Positions 12,371-22,996 of a stretch of 64,000 bases of DNA are shown here, piece by piece (position 1 is the stretch's first letter; the number at the start of each line of letters is the position of its first letter). Origin of the DNA: Linnemannia elongata (Eukaryota > Mortierellomycota > Mortierellomycetes > Mortierellales > Mortierellaceae); the NCBI GenBank assembly GCA_036320915.1, contig JAXBDG010000001.1, positions 2,812,001 to 2,876,000 on the forward strand, written 5' to 3'. The notes beneath the pieces were generated by a model. That model worked only from the letters and a program-made list of their open reading frames with translations, was not told where the DNA came from and searched no databases. Position numbers and translations under genes: made by a program.

Positions 12371-15300
12371 TCAAAAAGAGTAGACTGGGAGAATGGGTTT
12401 TAGAAATCTATAGTGGTGGTCCTTAGAATAAATACAGCCAACGTCGATTACGCAATGACGAGGTAGAGTCTCAAGGGAACCAGCATCAGTGTTTGATCTT
12501 GATTCTCCCCCTTGCTTGAAATATTCTAAGTACGAATCCCCGTCCAATCGAACCACCAAAGACTCTGTAAACTCATTGGCCCTTTTCGCAAGAGCTTGCT
12601 CCGCGCTGGGAGAGTATAGACAGCCGCAAATGGATATTTCTTGGAGCTTAGAGAGGTTGATGACTTCGAGTACCTCTGTTAAATGTTTGGAATCAACATT
12701 GTCCAGGTAGAGTCGAGTCAATGGGGTGCTCTGTAGAAAGTGTGTGGCTATTTTGGTGTCGGGGGTCGCATTTCGGATGTAAAGCTGCTCGAGTCCGTCC
12801 CAAGTAAGACCAGCAGTCCCGTTGCCCATCATCCCTAGAAAGTTCAGATTGATAACTTCAGTGTCCTTTATCGAGAGGGACTTTAAGGAAGCAAGATTGC
12901 AATGCTGGAGAAGCCGTTGCGACTGGTGGTTGCATCCAAAGTGGACGAGATCTAGGCGAGGCAAGATAGTCGACAGGTACAGGAGAGATGGACCCGTCAA
13001 TGGCACTGAGAGGTCGAGATGGGTGAGTGCAGAGAGGTGAGGGACATGGGTAAGAGGTACGACGGGTGCTCCCTCACGTCCACTAAGTAACGGAATGGGT
13101 GATAGGTCCGTAGGAACACTCGCCGACTGTTCTAGAGGATTCGAGAATGAGAACCTCAAGCACAGGTCCCGATTGTCGGATGGTTTTGGTCAACATACTA
13201 AAACCCCCGAAGGCAGTGTAATAGAAGATCTTCATAGATCGAACGTCGTTCACGTTGCTATCATGGTTGATGTGTAGATCACCAAGATGTAGCTGCCGCA
13301 GCTTCTTCAGGGAGAACACAGCCTGTTGCAAGCTCAACCCCATGGAGCACCAGACTTCGGTGACGAGTCTCAGATCCTCTAGTTGTGAGCAGTGCGAGAT
13401 GATGCTGGTAAGGCGATGATGGTCCTTTTCGCTGATTATTCCCTCGAAGCTGAAGCTCTGGAGCCATGATGCGCCGAAATTTGGGGTCAAGTTCGATGTA
13501 CGGGCTCCGAGGAGATAGAGGTTGGAGAGTTGCAGGCTGCGAAGCTTGGTGTTGGACAAGAGACCGAGGAGAGAGTGATAGCGTCCTTTGCCGGGTCGCA
13601 GGGATGCAATGGTGGGGTTAGAGGTGTAGTCGTCCTTCAGATCCAGCTTGAAGACCTTGACATTCGACTTGGAGACCATATCAACGAGTGTGACCAGATC
13701 TGCAGATCCAAAGGCCCAGTCGAGGGTGACATCCAGGGTCTGTACTGCGGGAGCTTGACTGACAAGTCGGCGGAAAAAGTCCTTGGAGGTGGTTCCGGAC
13801 TCCAGGCTGATCGTAACCTGGCCGAGGTGAGGATCGTAACTGCCGCCGCTTGTCTCGACTGACTGGGCAAATGAGGCCAGAGCGGTGTGGCGATAGGTCT
13901 CCTTGTAATGATCGAAGCAGACCCATTTGACTTGTCCCTGCTCGGCTATGATCCGGTAGAGGTTGCCTAGGATCTTGTCCTTGGTCGTTGTTGCGGAGGA
14001 AGGTGTCGAGTCGTCTGAGGTCAGCCCCTTCAAGAGCAGCAAGGTTCTCGAACATAGAAATATCATGTCCATTGGATGCAATGGTGGCGAGGTTGTCGGC
14101 TACATCGGCGTCTCCCAGCTTGGTCTCAAGGATGTTGATCGACATATCGACGGCTTTCATCGTACTCTCGGAGATCGACTTGACTCCGTCCATGACATCT
14201 TTGAGGCCACTGTCAGCCAGAGCAGCAACTGGAGCTGCCACAGCTGCCACAGCTAGACAATGTTGGAGGATCTTGAGCATACCGAGGACGTAGGGTCCAT
14301 ATTGATCGAAGAACTCGGTGGGACGCGATAGCTCATAGCCTTCGTGCTTGGCGAGATGGATGCTGTTCTTGACAGGGATCGGCTTGGTGGACGTCGTAGA
14401 GTCGATACCGGGCTGTTCCGAGGATGCGCCCTGCCCTGTGCCTGATCCGCAGTCGCCACCACACTCGCAGAGGAAATACAAGCGGAATCGCTCCATCAAA
14501 AATGTCCTGGGATCCCAATCCTTGAAAGAGTCAGGAAGTACGACAAAGAGCCTGGGGATCGGATACTCGTGCAGCTCATAGTTCTGGACGAGAAGCGCAT
14601 CGACTCGCTGCTGGTTGACAATCAGCCTGTCGATCGTCTCCTGCTGCATCTTCAGCATTTGTTCCTCCCTGATCTTGGACTCGGCCTGTTCCTGCAGGAT
14701 CCTCTCCTCCCTCTCCCTTGACGCTGCCTGTTCCTGAAGCATCACATTTTGCTGTCTGGCCAACTCGTTTTGTTGTGCGACCATGTCGTTCTGCTGCTGC
14801 ACCATGTTGATGAGTTGCTGCATTTGCTGTTGGTGATAGACTGACTGCTGGTCTGTTGAACGTTCGAGCTGCTGCTGAAGCTGGGATATGTCTAGAGCCA
14901 TGGTCGAGAGCATCGCCATGGGACGGGCGAGGGATGCTTGCTGAAGGGTAACAACGTTGGACGAGAAAATGGTAGAAGGGAGAATAGGCTGAAAAGGCGT
15001 GCGGACAAGTGCGCCTGTCGGTGTGGGTGTAGGAAGTACAGGCTGCAGGGAAAGAGTCGATACAGTCAGGTCCAACTCCTGAGTTGGAAGCATTAGAGAT
15101 TGGTCGCATTGGTCCGCCATCGGTGTGAATTGAGGTTGAAGGAGGAAGGCTGGCGCCAGGACTCATAGAGGTATGGGCATGGTCGGCAATAACAACATCT
15201 ATGGTGTCGTCTGGGTAATAGGCAATTCTTTTGGGCTCATATCTGAACCACAGGGAAAACAAGAGGATATATTAGCATGAAGGCAATACAGAGAAAGTTA

Positions 15301-15536
15301 TTTATCAAGATACTTGTTCTTGTCACATCACTGTCTCCTGCGCTTCTTTCTTACTCTTGTTCGTTCTCGTCCTCGAGGTAGTAAAGAACAACACCATCGA
15401 CCTTGAACAGAGTGGCGCCAAGGAACACCCTTTGGACATCTTTCTCACGAATGTAAAACTCTCCAGTGGTCTTATCTTTCCTCACAGGGAGCAGCTCGAT
15501 CCTGTCGCCGTGCCGAAAGCGTTGGTGAAGTGTCAT
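12371..15536 (-). pseudogene. Coiled-coil / LRR protein, frameshifted inverted copy
   Basis: Closely related to the intact gene at 1908-5025 in sequence and intron position (exon 1 15355-15536, intron 15243-15354, exon 2 12371-15242). The N-terminal domain, Q-rich coiled coil, IPRLFVVLPDS/FRLYFLCECGG block and LRR region are all present, but no single frame covers exon 2. One frame change lies between about 15120 and 15240. An extra G near 13980 (NNDQ then GQDP instead of DKIL) shifts the frame. A 2-base loss near 13115-13130, in the stretch after LEVLILESS, shifts it again. The stop (VYSF then TGA) corresponds to that of the intact copy. If these are not assembly errors, the product would end early, within the LRR part. 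Very small introns are unlikely because the paralog is continuous here. Confidence 0.8.
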
Positions 15537-16289
15537 TGTTGCGTGTGTGTGAACTGAAGTAAGGGATAGGAGGAGTCGTTCGTTTACAGTTGTAGTTATT
15601 TCTGGTGTAATGGTGAACGCTGATGAATGAAGAGGTGGGAGTTTGAGATGAGGAATGAGAGTGTAAGAGGAATGAGCTGACTGAAAGGAACTGTGAAGCG
15701 GAGGTCGACAGTTAGTCGAGAGAAAGGGGAATGAACAGCAAGGCAAGGCAGGGCAAGGCAAAAAAAGAAGAAAGGTAGGGGAAGTGTGGCGAAGCGGAAG
15801 GAAACAGGGAAACAAGAAAGTTCATGCAATGCAGCCAAAGCGATGGTGGGCTTACACTTGTTTTTTTTTTTTTTACCAAACGCCGCCTCCCTACTCATGC
15901 GTGTTGCAGAGTTTTAATGGGATGATTTTGATCGTTCCACTTCCATTCCTACAGCATGAGGCGGGAGAGTGAACGACCTTTTTATTTTTTTGTCGAGCGT
16001 CTGTACCCTACCACGAACAACGCGGTACAACTTAGGCATTGTTTAGTAGGAAAACAGAATATGCGACTGCCTCTCTTTCATGGAGACATACATGAGTTCC
16101 TCCCCTCTGCACCCAATGTTAGCGGGCTATTCGTGTTTGCTCGGACGGTAACGAACTTGGGATGGAGAATATTGATTAAAACAAGGTTATCGCTGAGACC
16201 GACAACGGACGAAGAATGTTGATTGATCGTTGTTATTTTAAAATCTGTATATCAAGTAGCTCACCACAGTTATCTTAAAAAATGAACAG
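15537..16289. other. Intergenic region upstream of the LRR pseudogene
   Basis: Read on the minus strand, 15537-15800 is C/T-rich and resembles the leader of the LRR pseudogene. The rest holds no supported gene. Confidence 0.45.
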
Positions 16290-16420
16290 GTCGCGCTTGG
16301 TCGGTTAGAGATATCTTCGTCGTCCTGTTGTAGGGCCCGAATCTTTTCCAGATTCTGGTATTGGACCAGTTCCATCGTCTGGCGAGATATTCGTTCTCTC
16401 CAATTTCGTCCAGCCCGAAT
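16290..16420 (-). pseudogene. C-terminal scrap of an F-box/LRR gene
   Basis: A short minus-strand stretch reads GRNWRERISRQTMELVQYQN followed by LEKIRAL. This resembles the C-terminal segment of the neighbouring F-box genes (RQVLELVRVQQLDNIRQ at about 16830, and WQRVQELIEFQGLEELQTL at about 19760). No F-box or LRR body is found upstream in any frame. It is best read as a relic at the edge of the F-box array; limits are approximate. Confidence 0.4.
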
Positions 16421-16731
16421 CGTCGTCGTTATCGCTTGCGATAGATCTCCTTCAAAAACCCCCAAAGAAGAAAATCCAATAGCTGAAGGCCACGACACAA
16501 CCTCCACGACACAACCTCCACGACCCGCTTCAACAAGGGGTTGTTCAAAAAAAAACTTGGATTGAGAGAAAGGCGTCATGCCTGGAGGGTCAAAGTAAAA
16601 TGAGCTTTGTGCACTCGACACTTTGGGCAACAAAATAAAAAATATGGCTGGGAAAATCGATCATCACATTACTGGGACTCCAACAGGTGCGGAAGAGTAC
16701 ATGGAGATTTCTTTAGTCTGCACAAGCGTCA

Positions 16732-16737
16732 TTTATT
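16732..16737 (-). terminator. Poly(A) signal of the first F-box gene
   Basis: AATAAA on the minus strand, about 35 bases past the stop codon of the 16.8-18.3 kb F-box gene. Confidence 0.45.
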
Positions 16738-16771
16738 TTCATATGTAAAATAATCCAACTGAAATCTCCTC

Positions 16772-18250
16772 TTACAAACGCCTGCCAGCAACAGGCCGGA
16801 AACCAAGATAGTTCAGCTCCATCTGTCGAATATTATCCAGCTGTTGAACACGGACCAGCTCCAACACTTGCCGAAGTCTTATCCTGTCCGTCCTCAATCG
16901 CCGTATCTCCTCACGAGTGTAGAAACGGTAGAGGTGCTCCCAGCCCATGTCAGAAAGAATCGTCAACACCTCCTCTGACCGGTCTTCAGTGTCTGTGTAG
17001 TGCTGTCTGCGTTCTTCTCGATGGATCGGAATGTTAATGCTCATGACTTCAAGACCTCGACACCCCCAGGCTTGTCGGCCCCACAATTCCAAGAACTGGA
17101 AAGAAAGTGGAGATAAGTGGGACAAGGTGAATTTTTTCAGTCCTGTGCATTCAACTAGATATCGAAGGTATTCCTCGGGGTCCATGATTTCGTCGGCTTT
17201 GGAAATGTGAAGACTCTCCAATGTCGGGGCGTGCGTGAGAATGGCCGGGACAAGACCGTGTTCCGGACCATGGACGCAAAAGCGGAGACTTCGAAGTCCA
17301 CTCCTTGAGCTCTGTCGGACCAATGCCTTGATGTGCCGTGCCTGCAAAGGTAGTGGAAGGCTCAGGGCATGAAGGTTAGGGCAGTTGGCCTGGAGACAAT
17401 TGGCAAGGAGTCTTGTATCCAGGGTTTTATCATCCAGGCGCAACTCGAGGCTTGTTAGGTTAGGACAGTGCTTGACCAATTCATAGAGGTAAAGGTCGAT
17501 GGGCTCGGAGAATCTGCCCAGGGCGAGAGAGTCGAGTTGAGCAAGGCTTAAAGCGTTATCTCTGTCGCTGCTGACCTGCTGTGTTTGTGAGTGGGGTAGC
17601 GGTGCTTTCGGTGTCTGTTGTAGAAGCTCCTCTGGTCGCAATCCATCGAGTGACGTGATGCTCAGTTTCCTCAGTGTCCCCGCAAGAAGCCTCAGCACCT
17701 GTTCAAGCTGTCCTCCAGAGCAATTCCATCCATCCAGCGACAATATCTCAAGGTGCTTAAATCCAGCAAAGTCTTGGACGTCCAGGGGAACAAACCAAGG
17801 CTTGTCACCCTCCCAGTTTAGGACCTTCAAGCGTGGGTTCGCCCGGAGCAATTGCTTTCCAGATCCTGCTGCCTCGTCGCCTTTGCGGTACTCCTCCTCG
17901 TCATGAAAGACCTTGAGCTCGACAAGGTTTGTGCAATTATTGAAGAACCGAAAATCCCGCCGCTGACTCTCCTTTTGAAAGTGCAAGGTCTGGAAGAGGT
18001 GACTGTGACGACTGATGACTTTGTTCGGTACGTGGTGCATAGAAAAGTCGGCCCATAGTTCGCTCCAGAGGATGGGTAACAGGGTTTTGTGCCATAGTTT
18101 GGAAACCAGGAGACAGCGACATAGTGTTTGTGGCGCGAACTCTAAAGTGATATTGTATAAGTTGTAGGGGTATATTGTTTGTTCCCATAGAGGTAGAAAG
18201 GAGCCGACGAGAGCTAGGATTTCTGGGATTTCCAATGGATGAGGCGCCAT
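16772..18250 (-). CDS. F-box / LRR (RNI-like) protein
   Basis: Single-exon gene of 492 residues starting MAPHPLEIPEILALVG. Residues about 5-60 form a divergent F-box (PLEIPEIL, SFLPLW, CRCLLVSKLWHKTLLPILW), followed by irregular leucine-rich repeats (for example LEILSLDGWNCSGGQLEQVL and CPNLTSLELRLDD) to the C-terminus. F-box proteins dock substrates on SKP1-CUL1 ubiquitin ligases, and the LRR part would bind the substrate; the target is unknown. The start was chosen at the ATG shared by the paralogs (M..HPLE/D/QIPEI/LPEI) rather than an earlier in-frame ATG in hydrophobic leader sequence. It is the first intact member of a minus-strand array of paralogs. No signs of decay. Confidence 0.82.
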   Translation of the reverse strand: MAPHPLEIPEILALVGSFLPLWEQTIYPYNLYNITLEFAPQTLCRCLLVSKLWHKTLLPILWSELWADFSMHHVPNKVISRHSHLFQTLHFQKESQRRDFRFFNNCTNLVELKVFHDEEEYRKGDEAAGSGKQLLRANPRLKVLNWEGDKPWFVPLDVQDFAGFKHLEILSLDGWNCSGGQLEQVLRLLAGTLRKLSITSLDGLRPEELLQQTPKAPLPHSQTQQVSSDRDNALSLAQLDSLALGRFSEPIDLYLYELVKHCPNLTSLELRLDDKTLDTRLLANCLQANCPNLHALSLPLPLQARHIKALVRQSSRSGLRSLRFCVHGPEHGLVPAILTHAPTLESLHISKADEIMDPEEYLRYLVECTGLKKFTLSHLSPLSFQFLELWGRQAWGCRGLEVMSINIPIHREERRQHYTDTEDRSEEVLTILSDMGWEHLYRFYTREEIRRLRTDRIRLRQVLELVRVQQLDNIRQMELNYLGFRPVAGRRL

Positions 18251-18478
18251 TGTGAGAGGAATAAAAAAGAATGGAATGGAAGGAAGATGATGAGAGTGAA
18301 AAAACGCACAGATGCTGACACTCGGGTCAAGGAAATAAAAACATCGAAGAGAGTGTGACCGTGCATGCCCATAGGCCAAGATGTCATTACATGAATAAAG
18401 AAATAAATAAAAAAAAAGCGAAGACTTTATCAAGGATTTGTTTTGTTTTCAAACAAACCTAGAGACATATGTTCTTTT

Positions 18479-19057
18479 TTAAATCGCTGTGCTGAGAAAA
18501 GAAAAGTACCGTACATTAGCAATCACACCCTTTGAACGATGACGCTCAGACGCGGTGTCAGACCGAACTCTATGGCGATGCTGTGAGTCAGAGACACCTA
18601 TTATTTGAAGATGTTTCTATAGGGTTAGAATGTTGACAGAGTGACATTGAGTCACGCAATGACTACAGCCCACACAGAACGGACGGTGACTCACTTGGGC
18701 CGGGGCTCGGAGCTGAGCGTTGTTGTCAGGCCCTGTCCACCGAATAGTGAGTCTATTTTGCGCTTCCTCTGGGAGAGTTGGGTCATAAATTTCAAATAGG
18801 TCGTTTGGTTGGACATTGGGGAAAAAGGCTGGGTCGATCAAGAAGTCTCGTGTTGAGAAATGGTCGGTGTGAATATAGAGGTATTTGGTAGCGCCCAAAG
18901 GTGGGGTTGCAGCTGAGGATGACTGAGGACTGTTGTGCGCTGTTGAAGGGGTGTCAGTTCCGCCTGCGGAGGTGGTGTGCTGTAAGATTGATGAGTCTTG
19001 GGACACTCCAGATCCTAGCGGCGCGCCTGTGCCTACGCTGGAAGCAGAGGCGAACAT
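18479..19057 (-). pseudogene. Isolated 5' part of an IML1/DEPDC5-like gene
   Basis: Exon 1 (18695-19057, 121 codons) has a S/T/P-rich start and then a segment resembling the N-terminus of IML1/DEPDC5, the GATOR1/SEACIT GTPase-activating subunit acting upstream of TORC1 (KYLYIHTDHFSTRDFLIDPA, FFPNVQPNDLFEIYDP). A GTGAGT donor follows. A possible second exon (18479-18616) begins KHLQIIG and soon ends in low-quality sequence and a stop. Full IML1 proteins exceed 1,000 residues, and nothing further is present before the next F-box gene. It therefore looks like a truncated duplicate, or a short stand-alone gene (about 166 residues) if spliced as proposed. The family assignment rests on pattern recognition only. 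Confidence 0.5.
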
Positions 19058-19527
19058 GATGTATGTCGTGTAGAGTTATCTGCTGTGTTCCGTGCACCAG
19101 GTACTGTAAGTAGAGTTATCGCTTGTTATTTTCTCTTGTACGTCTTTGTCCTGTCTGAGCAAGGAAGGGAAGTGAAAGTATCGATGTCTAGTCGATGTTT
19201 GTTTTCTGTTCGTTGGATGGACGTCGAGAGAAGAGGAAAGGTTGGGGAATGGTGAAAGAGATGAAAAAGTGAAAAAGACCTGATTTATGTTACCATCCCA
19301 GCCAATACGTCATTGAAAAAAGTAAAGTTTCCAGTGAGACTGATTGACTACCCGTTCCTGAAAATGCTGTGTTATTATTCCTTCTAGCGTCACAGAAACA
19401 GTTCTCTTACGCTTTAGCAATCGCTCAAGAAGATTCGTCATTCAAATAACTACGCTCTTCGCCAACAACCATCTGTAAACTAATTGTAAAAATAAATAAA
19501 GGCGCCAGTTTTTACTTTTTCTAACTA

Positions 19528-19678
19528 TTGTGCCTTTCAACCAAAATGATGTAAAAAATTAACCACTAATCTAGCTGTGAGCGGGGTTTGCATGGTGTAG
19601 AACAAAAAATGTTGACCTGAATAGTTGGCTAATTGGGGTCTAGTGGCCAAAACAAAACATTTTATGTGAAATGCCCAA
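19528..19678. mobile_element. TA-flanked MITE, copy 1 (151 bp)
   Basis: A 151-base element nearly identical to the one at 62814-62964. Both are bounded on each side by TA. Ends are imperfect inverted repeats: TTGTGCCTTTC on the left, and TTGGGCATTTC read inward from the right. Similarity continues inward to a shared CCACTAA. There is no coding capacity. A TA target duplication and short inverted repeats are the hallmarks of non-autonomous Tc1/mariner-type (Stowaway-like) elements. Confidence 0.75.
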
Positions 19679-19696
19679 TAATACTTGACTAACTAA

Positions 19697-21130
19697 CTAC
19701 AAGGTTGCGCTAGCAACTCGACGAAACTCGATCCTGTCAAGGATCAAAGTTTGAAGCTCCTCCAGACCCTGAAACTCGATCAACTCCTGAACCCGCTGCC
19801 ATTTAACATTGTCAATCCATAACATATCCCCTCTTTCATCTGCAACTCTCTCCCAACTATTTGAAGCATGCTCTCTCGTCATCTCTTGCCTAAAAGCAAG
19901 CATGGGTCGTCCGGATCCCTTAAAGCATCCAATCTTGAGTTCCAATTCTTGAAGGCCGCGACAGGCCCATCTCTGCTCTTGTAGCGTATCCACAAGGTCT
20001 CGATCCAGAGGGCCCCCTGACAGGATGAGGGGAAAACGAGTGAGTTTTGGACGCCCTGTCAACAATCGGAGGTATCCTGCAGCGGCCGTCCGAGTGCATG
20101 ACCGACCATTCCTCTCCCAACCAGCTTCCGTCCGGCAAATAAGTAGGTCTTCCAGGGTCGCACAGTGTTGGAGGATGGACGAAATAGGAGTGTCCTCAGG
20201 ACCAAATACCATAGTATGGAGCTTACGAAGTCCTGATGTCGATCAATGACGGATCAGAGCCTCGGGATCTTGCACTTCCCTGGAGTCATCAAACATCAGG
20301 CTATGAAAGTCCGGACAGCTGCCTCGAAGACTGCGAGCGAGGAGATCCATGTCCCACACGCCCCCAATATCCTGAAATGGAGTTTCTTGAGATTGGGACA
20401 ACGCTTAACAAGTTCTGATAGGTAGTTGTGGGAGGCATCGACGAAAAACGCAGTCAGTACTTCTAGCTGCGCCAACACGGGTTCATTGTCTCCATGATTG
20501 GATCCGACTTCCTTGGTAAAACCACCTTCCTGTGGCGAGGGCAATCTGGAAGGCGCCGAAAACTTGCGCGAATGCAGACCGGCAACCAAATAGATCGCCA
20601 AATGCTTCAACTATTCAGCAACGAGCTTCAGAACGCCTTCCAGTCCTCCGTCAGAACAGTCCTACAGCGACAGAGAAAGCGTGTCAAGTTCTCGAAGACC
20701 AGTAAAATCTTCAGCGTCAAGGGTTAAAGGAGCGGAGTGTTCGGTTCTCCACTGTTGACTCCTGAGTCTCGGGTTCGATCAATGTAAGCGCTTCCCACGC
20801 AAAAGAGGTGCCGTCGTTTGTTGCTGCACACTGAAATTTCCTGCTTTGTTAATATTGGCGACCAACGATTGACGGCAGCTCTCTTGGATATTAGCGCTAA
20901 TGAGATGGATGCAATTGAAGGGAGCGAGGTCGAATTTCCGCTCGTACGATGGAATCACTTGCAAGGTCCCGCAGAGATGGCTGTGGCGTCTGATAGCATC
21001 TGCTGGGATATGCTTCATAGCTGTGGATGCCGAATACATGTATGTATCAGAGGACTGGTAAGAGAGTCTTGTTCCAGAACTTGGAAACGCGGAGGCAACG
21101 GCAGAGAGTACCGTAACAAACCATTCCAAT
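19697..21130 (-). pseudogene. Decayed F-box / LRR gene
   Basis: Minus-strand relic of the F-box family. Its N-terminal F-box is still readable near 21070-21115 as LRVSKFWNKTLLPVL followed at once by a stop; compare CLLVSKLWHKTLLPILW in the intact neighbour. Next comes KHIPADAIRRHSHLCGT, then LSELVKRCPNLKKLHF near 20420, and finally a 171-codon open 3' part (19697-20212) with LRR and the family C-terminus (QRVQELIEFQGLEELQTLIL). Several frame changes separate these parts. The long open 3' end could be mistaken for a short gene, but it lacks the F-box. The MITE lies immediately beyond its stop. Confidence 0.7.
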
Positions 21131-21284
21131 GAGTGAGCACGTGGTTTCGTCACATGGAAGAAAAGGCAGAAAAAAGGGTAAAGGAGAAGTTCAAACACTC
21201 AGAGCTGATTGGATACCGGTGAAGCACACAAGTTGTTTATTCTCACCAAGGAACACACATGTTAAGGCATGAAGGGAAGGAAAC

Positions 21285-22910
21285 CTAGTACAAGTGGACT
21301 GAATCAACAGTAGGACTTGATCGAAACACCACCGTGTCCAACACAAGAGTCTCCAACTTCTCCAGCCCCTGCACCAGCTCAAAAGTCTTGCGAACCATGG
21401 TGGGATTAATACGGCAGCCACGAATATGTTGTTCTGGGTCTGGATGCCATGGTAGGTACCAGCCCATGGCCGACACATCGTCCGACATCACCTTCAGCAG
21501 ATCCCTATCCGCTTGCAAAGACTCATGACTACCTCCGATATACAGCCTGGGGTTGAGCACCAGTCTTCGAAGCCGCCAACGACACTTCCATCCATGACCA
21601 CTACTACCACCCCCGCCTCCGCCTCCACCACTGCCGTTACTCCTGAGCGTGTCCAAGAACTCCTTGTCCAGTGTGACGGCAGAAGCCGAGAGTGAGAATG
21701 ACTCCAAGTTGGAGCACTCTTCAAGCAAATTAAAATACCGACAAATATCCATGTCCCCCACACTCCTTACAATTGCCAGGGATTCCAACGTCCCAGCATG
21801 CTGCAAGATCGCCGCTACTAGATCTTCGTCAGGACCACAGACCTCGACGCTCAGTTTTCGAAGCCCTACTCCTGAACTTTGTCGAACCAAGGCGTCGACA
21901 CGACGGAACGTTACTATGGGGGAGAGCTTCAGTTCTTGGAGTTCCGGACAATACGTGTTCAGATTGTCTGCTAGTCGAGTGGTTCCGTTATCATCCGCCA
22001 GATAAACGTCGAGGCTCTTCAGTCGAGGACTGCATTTGACGAGCTCGGCGAGAAAGAGACTGACAGCTCTATCGCAGGTTGATACAAGGGTGATGAGTCG
22101 GGGTAAAACCAATTGGCTGTTGCTGTTGTTGCTGTTGATCCCTCCATCCTTGTTCGGTTGTGGTGTAAACAACGTCGACAATCTCTCCGTGAACACGTCC
22201 AGACCCTCTGATAGAAGGGGCTGTAAACCATTGATCCTGTCCAGTTTAAACTCTCGCAAAGTTCCCACGACAAGACTCAATAGCTCAATCATCGTTTCGG
22301 GAGAGCACTGCCAGTTGGCTAACTTGAGGGTCTGAATGTACTTCAGTCCTGTAAAGTCGTTTATGTCCAGCGATTTTAATGGTGAAGGACCGTGCCAGAA
22401 CAGCGACTGAAGATAATGATTCGATCGGACCAGTTGTTGTTGAGGCGACAGGACAACCATCCCTCCTTCGCATCCTGCTCTTGCTCCTGCTCCTGCTCCT
22501 GTTCCTGCTCCTGCTCCCGTCCGTGCTGATCTGGCAGCCGCCAATATACCCAGCAGCATTTGGTTGGGCGCTCCTCTGATGGTGAGGTCAACCAAGTCGA
22601 CGCACTGGAAAGCGGTGGCGTCGTTGTTAAAGATCTGTAGGACTCGAAAGTGCGGGCTGTTGATAGCGACGGTCTCCTGGGGGACGGATTTCATGAGGAT
22701 ACAGTCGTAGCGGTGCCAGAGGATGGGGAGAAAGGCCTGGCGCCATGTTTTGGAGACCGAGGCACAGGTGAGGAAGGTATGGGGTTTGAAGTGAGTGCGT
22801 CGTTCTGAGGTTGGACTTGAGATGTTGTTCTTGCTGTCGACCCAAAGAGGTAGGAAGAGGCCGATGCGAGTGAGGATCTCGGGGATGTCGAGAGGGTGGG
22901 AGGGTGGCAT
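21285..22910 (-). CDS. F-box / LRR protein with Gly/Ala repeat insertions
   Basis: Single-exon gene of 541 residues starting MPPSHPLDIPEILTRIG. The N-terminal F-box (about 6-65, LTCASVSKTWRQAFLPILWHR) is followed by LRR-type repeats (RLKSLDVYLADD, LQELKLSP, RKLSVEVCGP) and the family C-terminal segment (VQGLEKLETLVLDTVVF). It carries two low-complexity insertions missing from its neighbours: a run of GAGAG-type repeats near residue 135-145, encoded by a CTCCTG-type hexanucleotide repeat at about 22482-22520, and a polyglycine run near residue 425-435. Both look like repeat-slippage expansions kept in frame. Likely a substrate adaptor of an SCF ubiquitin ligase; target unknown. Confidence 0.82.
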   Translation of the reverse strand: MPPSHPLDIPEILTRIGLFLPLWVDSKNNISSPTSERRTHFKPHTFLTCASVSKTWRQAFLPILWHRYDCILMKSVPQETVAINSPHFRVLQIFNNDATAFQCVDLVDLTIRGAPNQMLLGILAAARSARTGAGAGTGAGAGARAGCEGGMVVLSPQQQLVRSNHYLQSLFWHGPSPLKSLDINDFTGLKYIQTLKLANWQCSPETMIELLSLVVGTLREFKLDRINGLQPLLSEGLDVFTERLSTLFTPQPNKDGGINSNNSNSQLVLPRLITLVSTCDRAVSLFLAELVKCSPRLKSLDVYLADDNGTTRLADNLNTYCPELQELKLSPIVTFRRVDALVRQSSGVGLRKLSVEVCGPDEDLVAAILQHAGTLESLAIVRSVGDMDICRYFNLLEECSNLESFSLSASAVTLDKEFLDTLRSNGSGGGGGGGGSSGHGWKCRWRLRRLVLNPRLYIGGSHESLQADRDLLKVMSDDVSAMGWYLPWHPDPEQHIRGCRINPTMVRKTFELVQGLEKLETLVLDTVVFRSSPTVDSVHLY

Positions 22911-22965
22911 GGTTGTCGAAAGAGATTAACAGTTATATGGAACAAGAAAAAAAAAGTTGATTGCG

Positions 22966-22996
<31 letters not shown>

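Noticed and set aside
19697..20212. 171-codon frame as an independent gene
   Set aside because: It lacks an F-box and continues upstream into recognisable, frame-broken F-box/LRR sequence, so it is the 3' part of a pseudogene.
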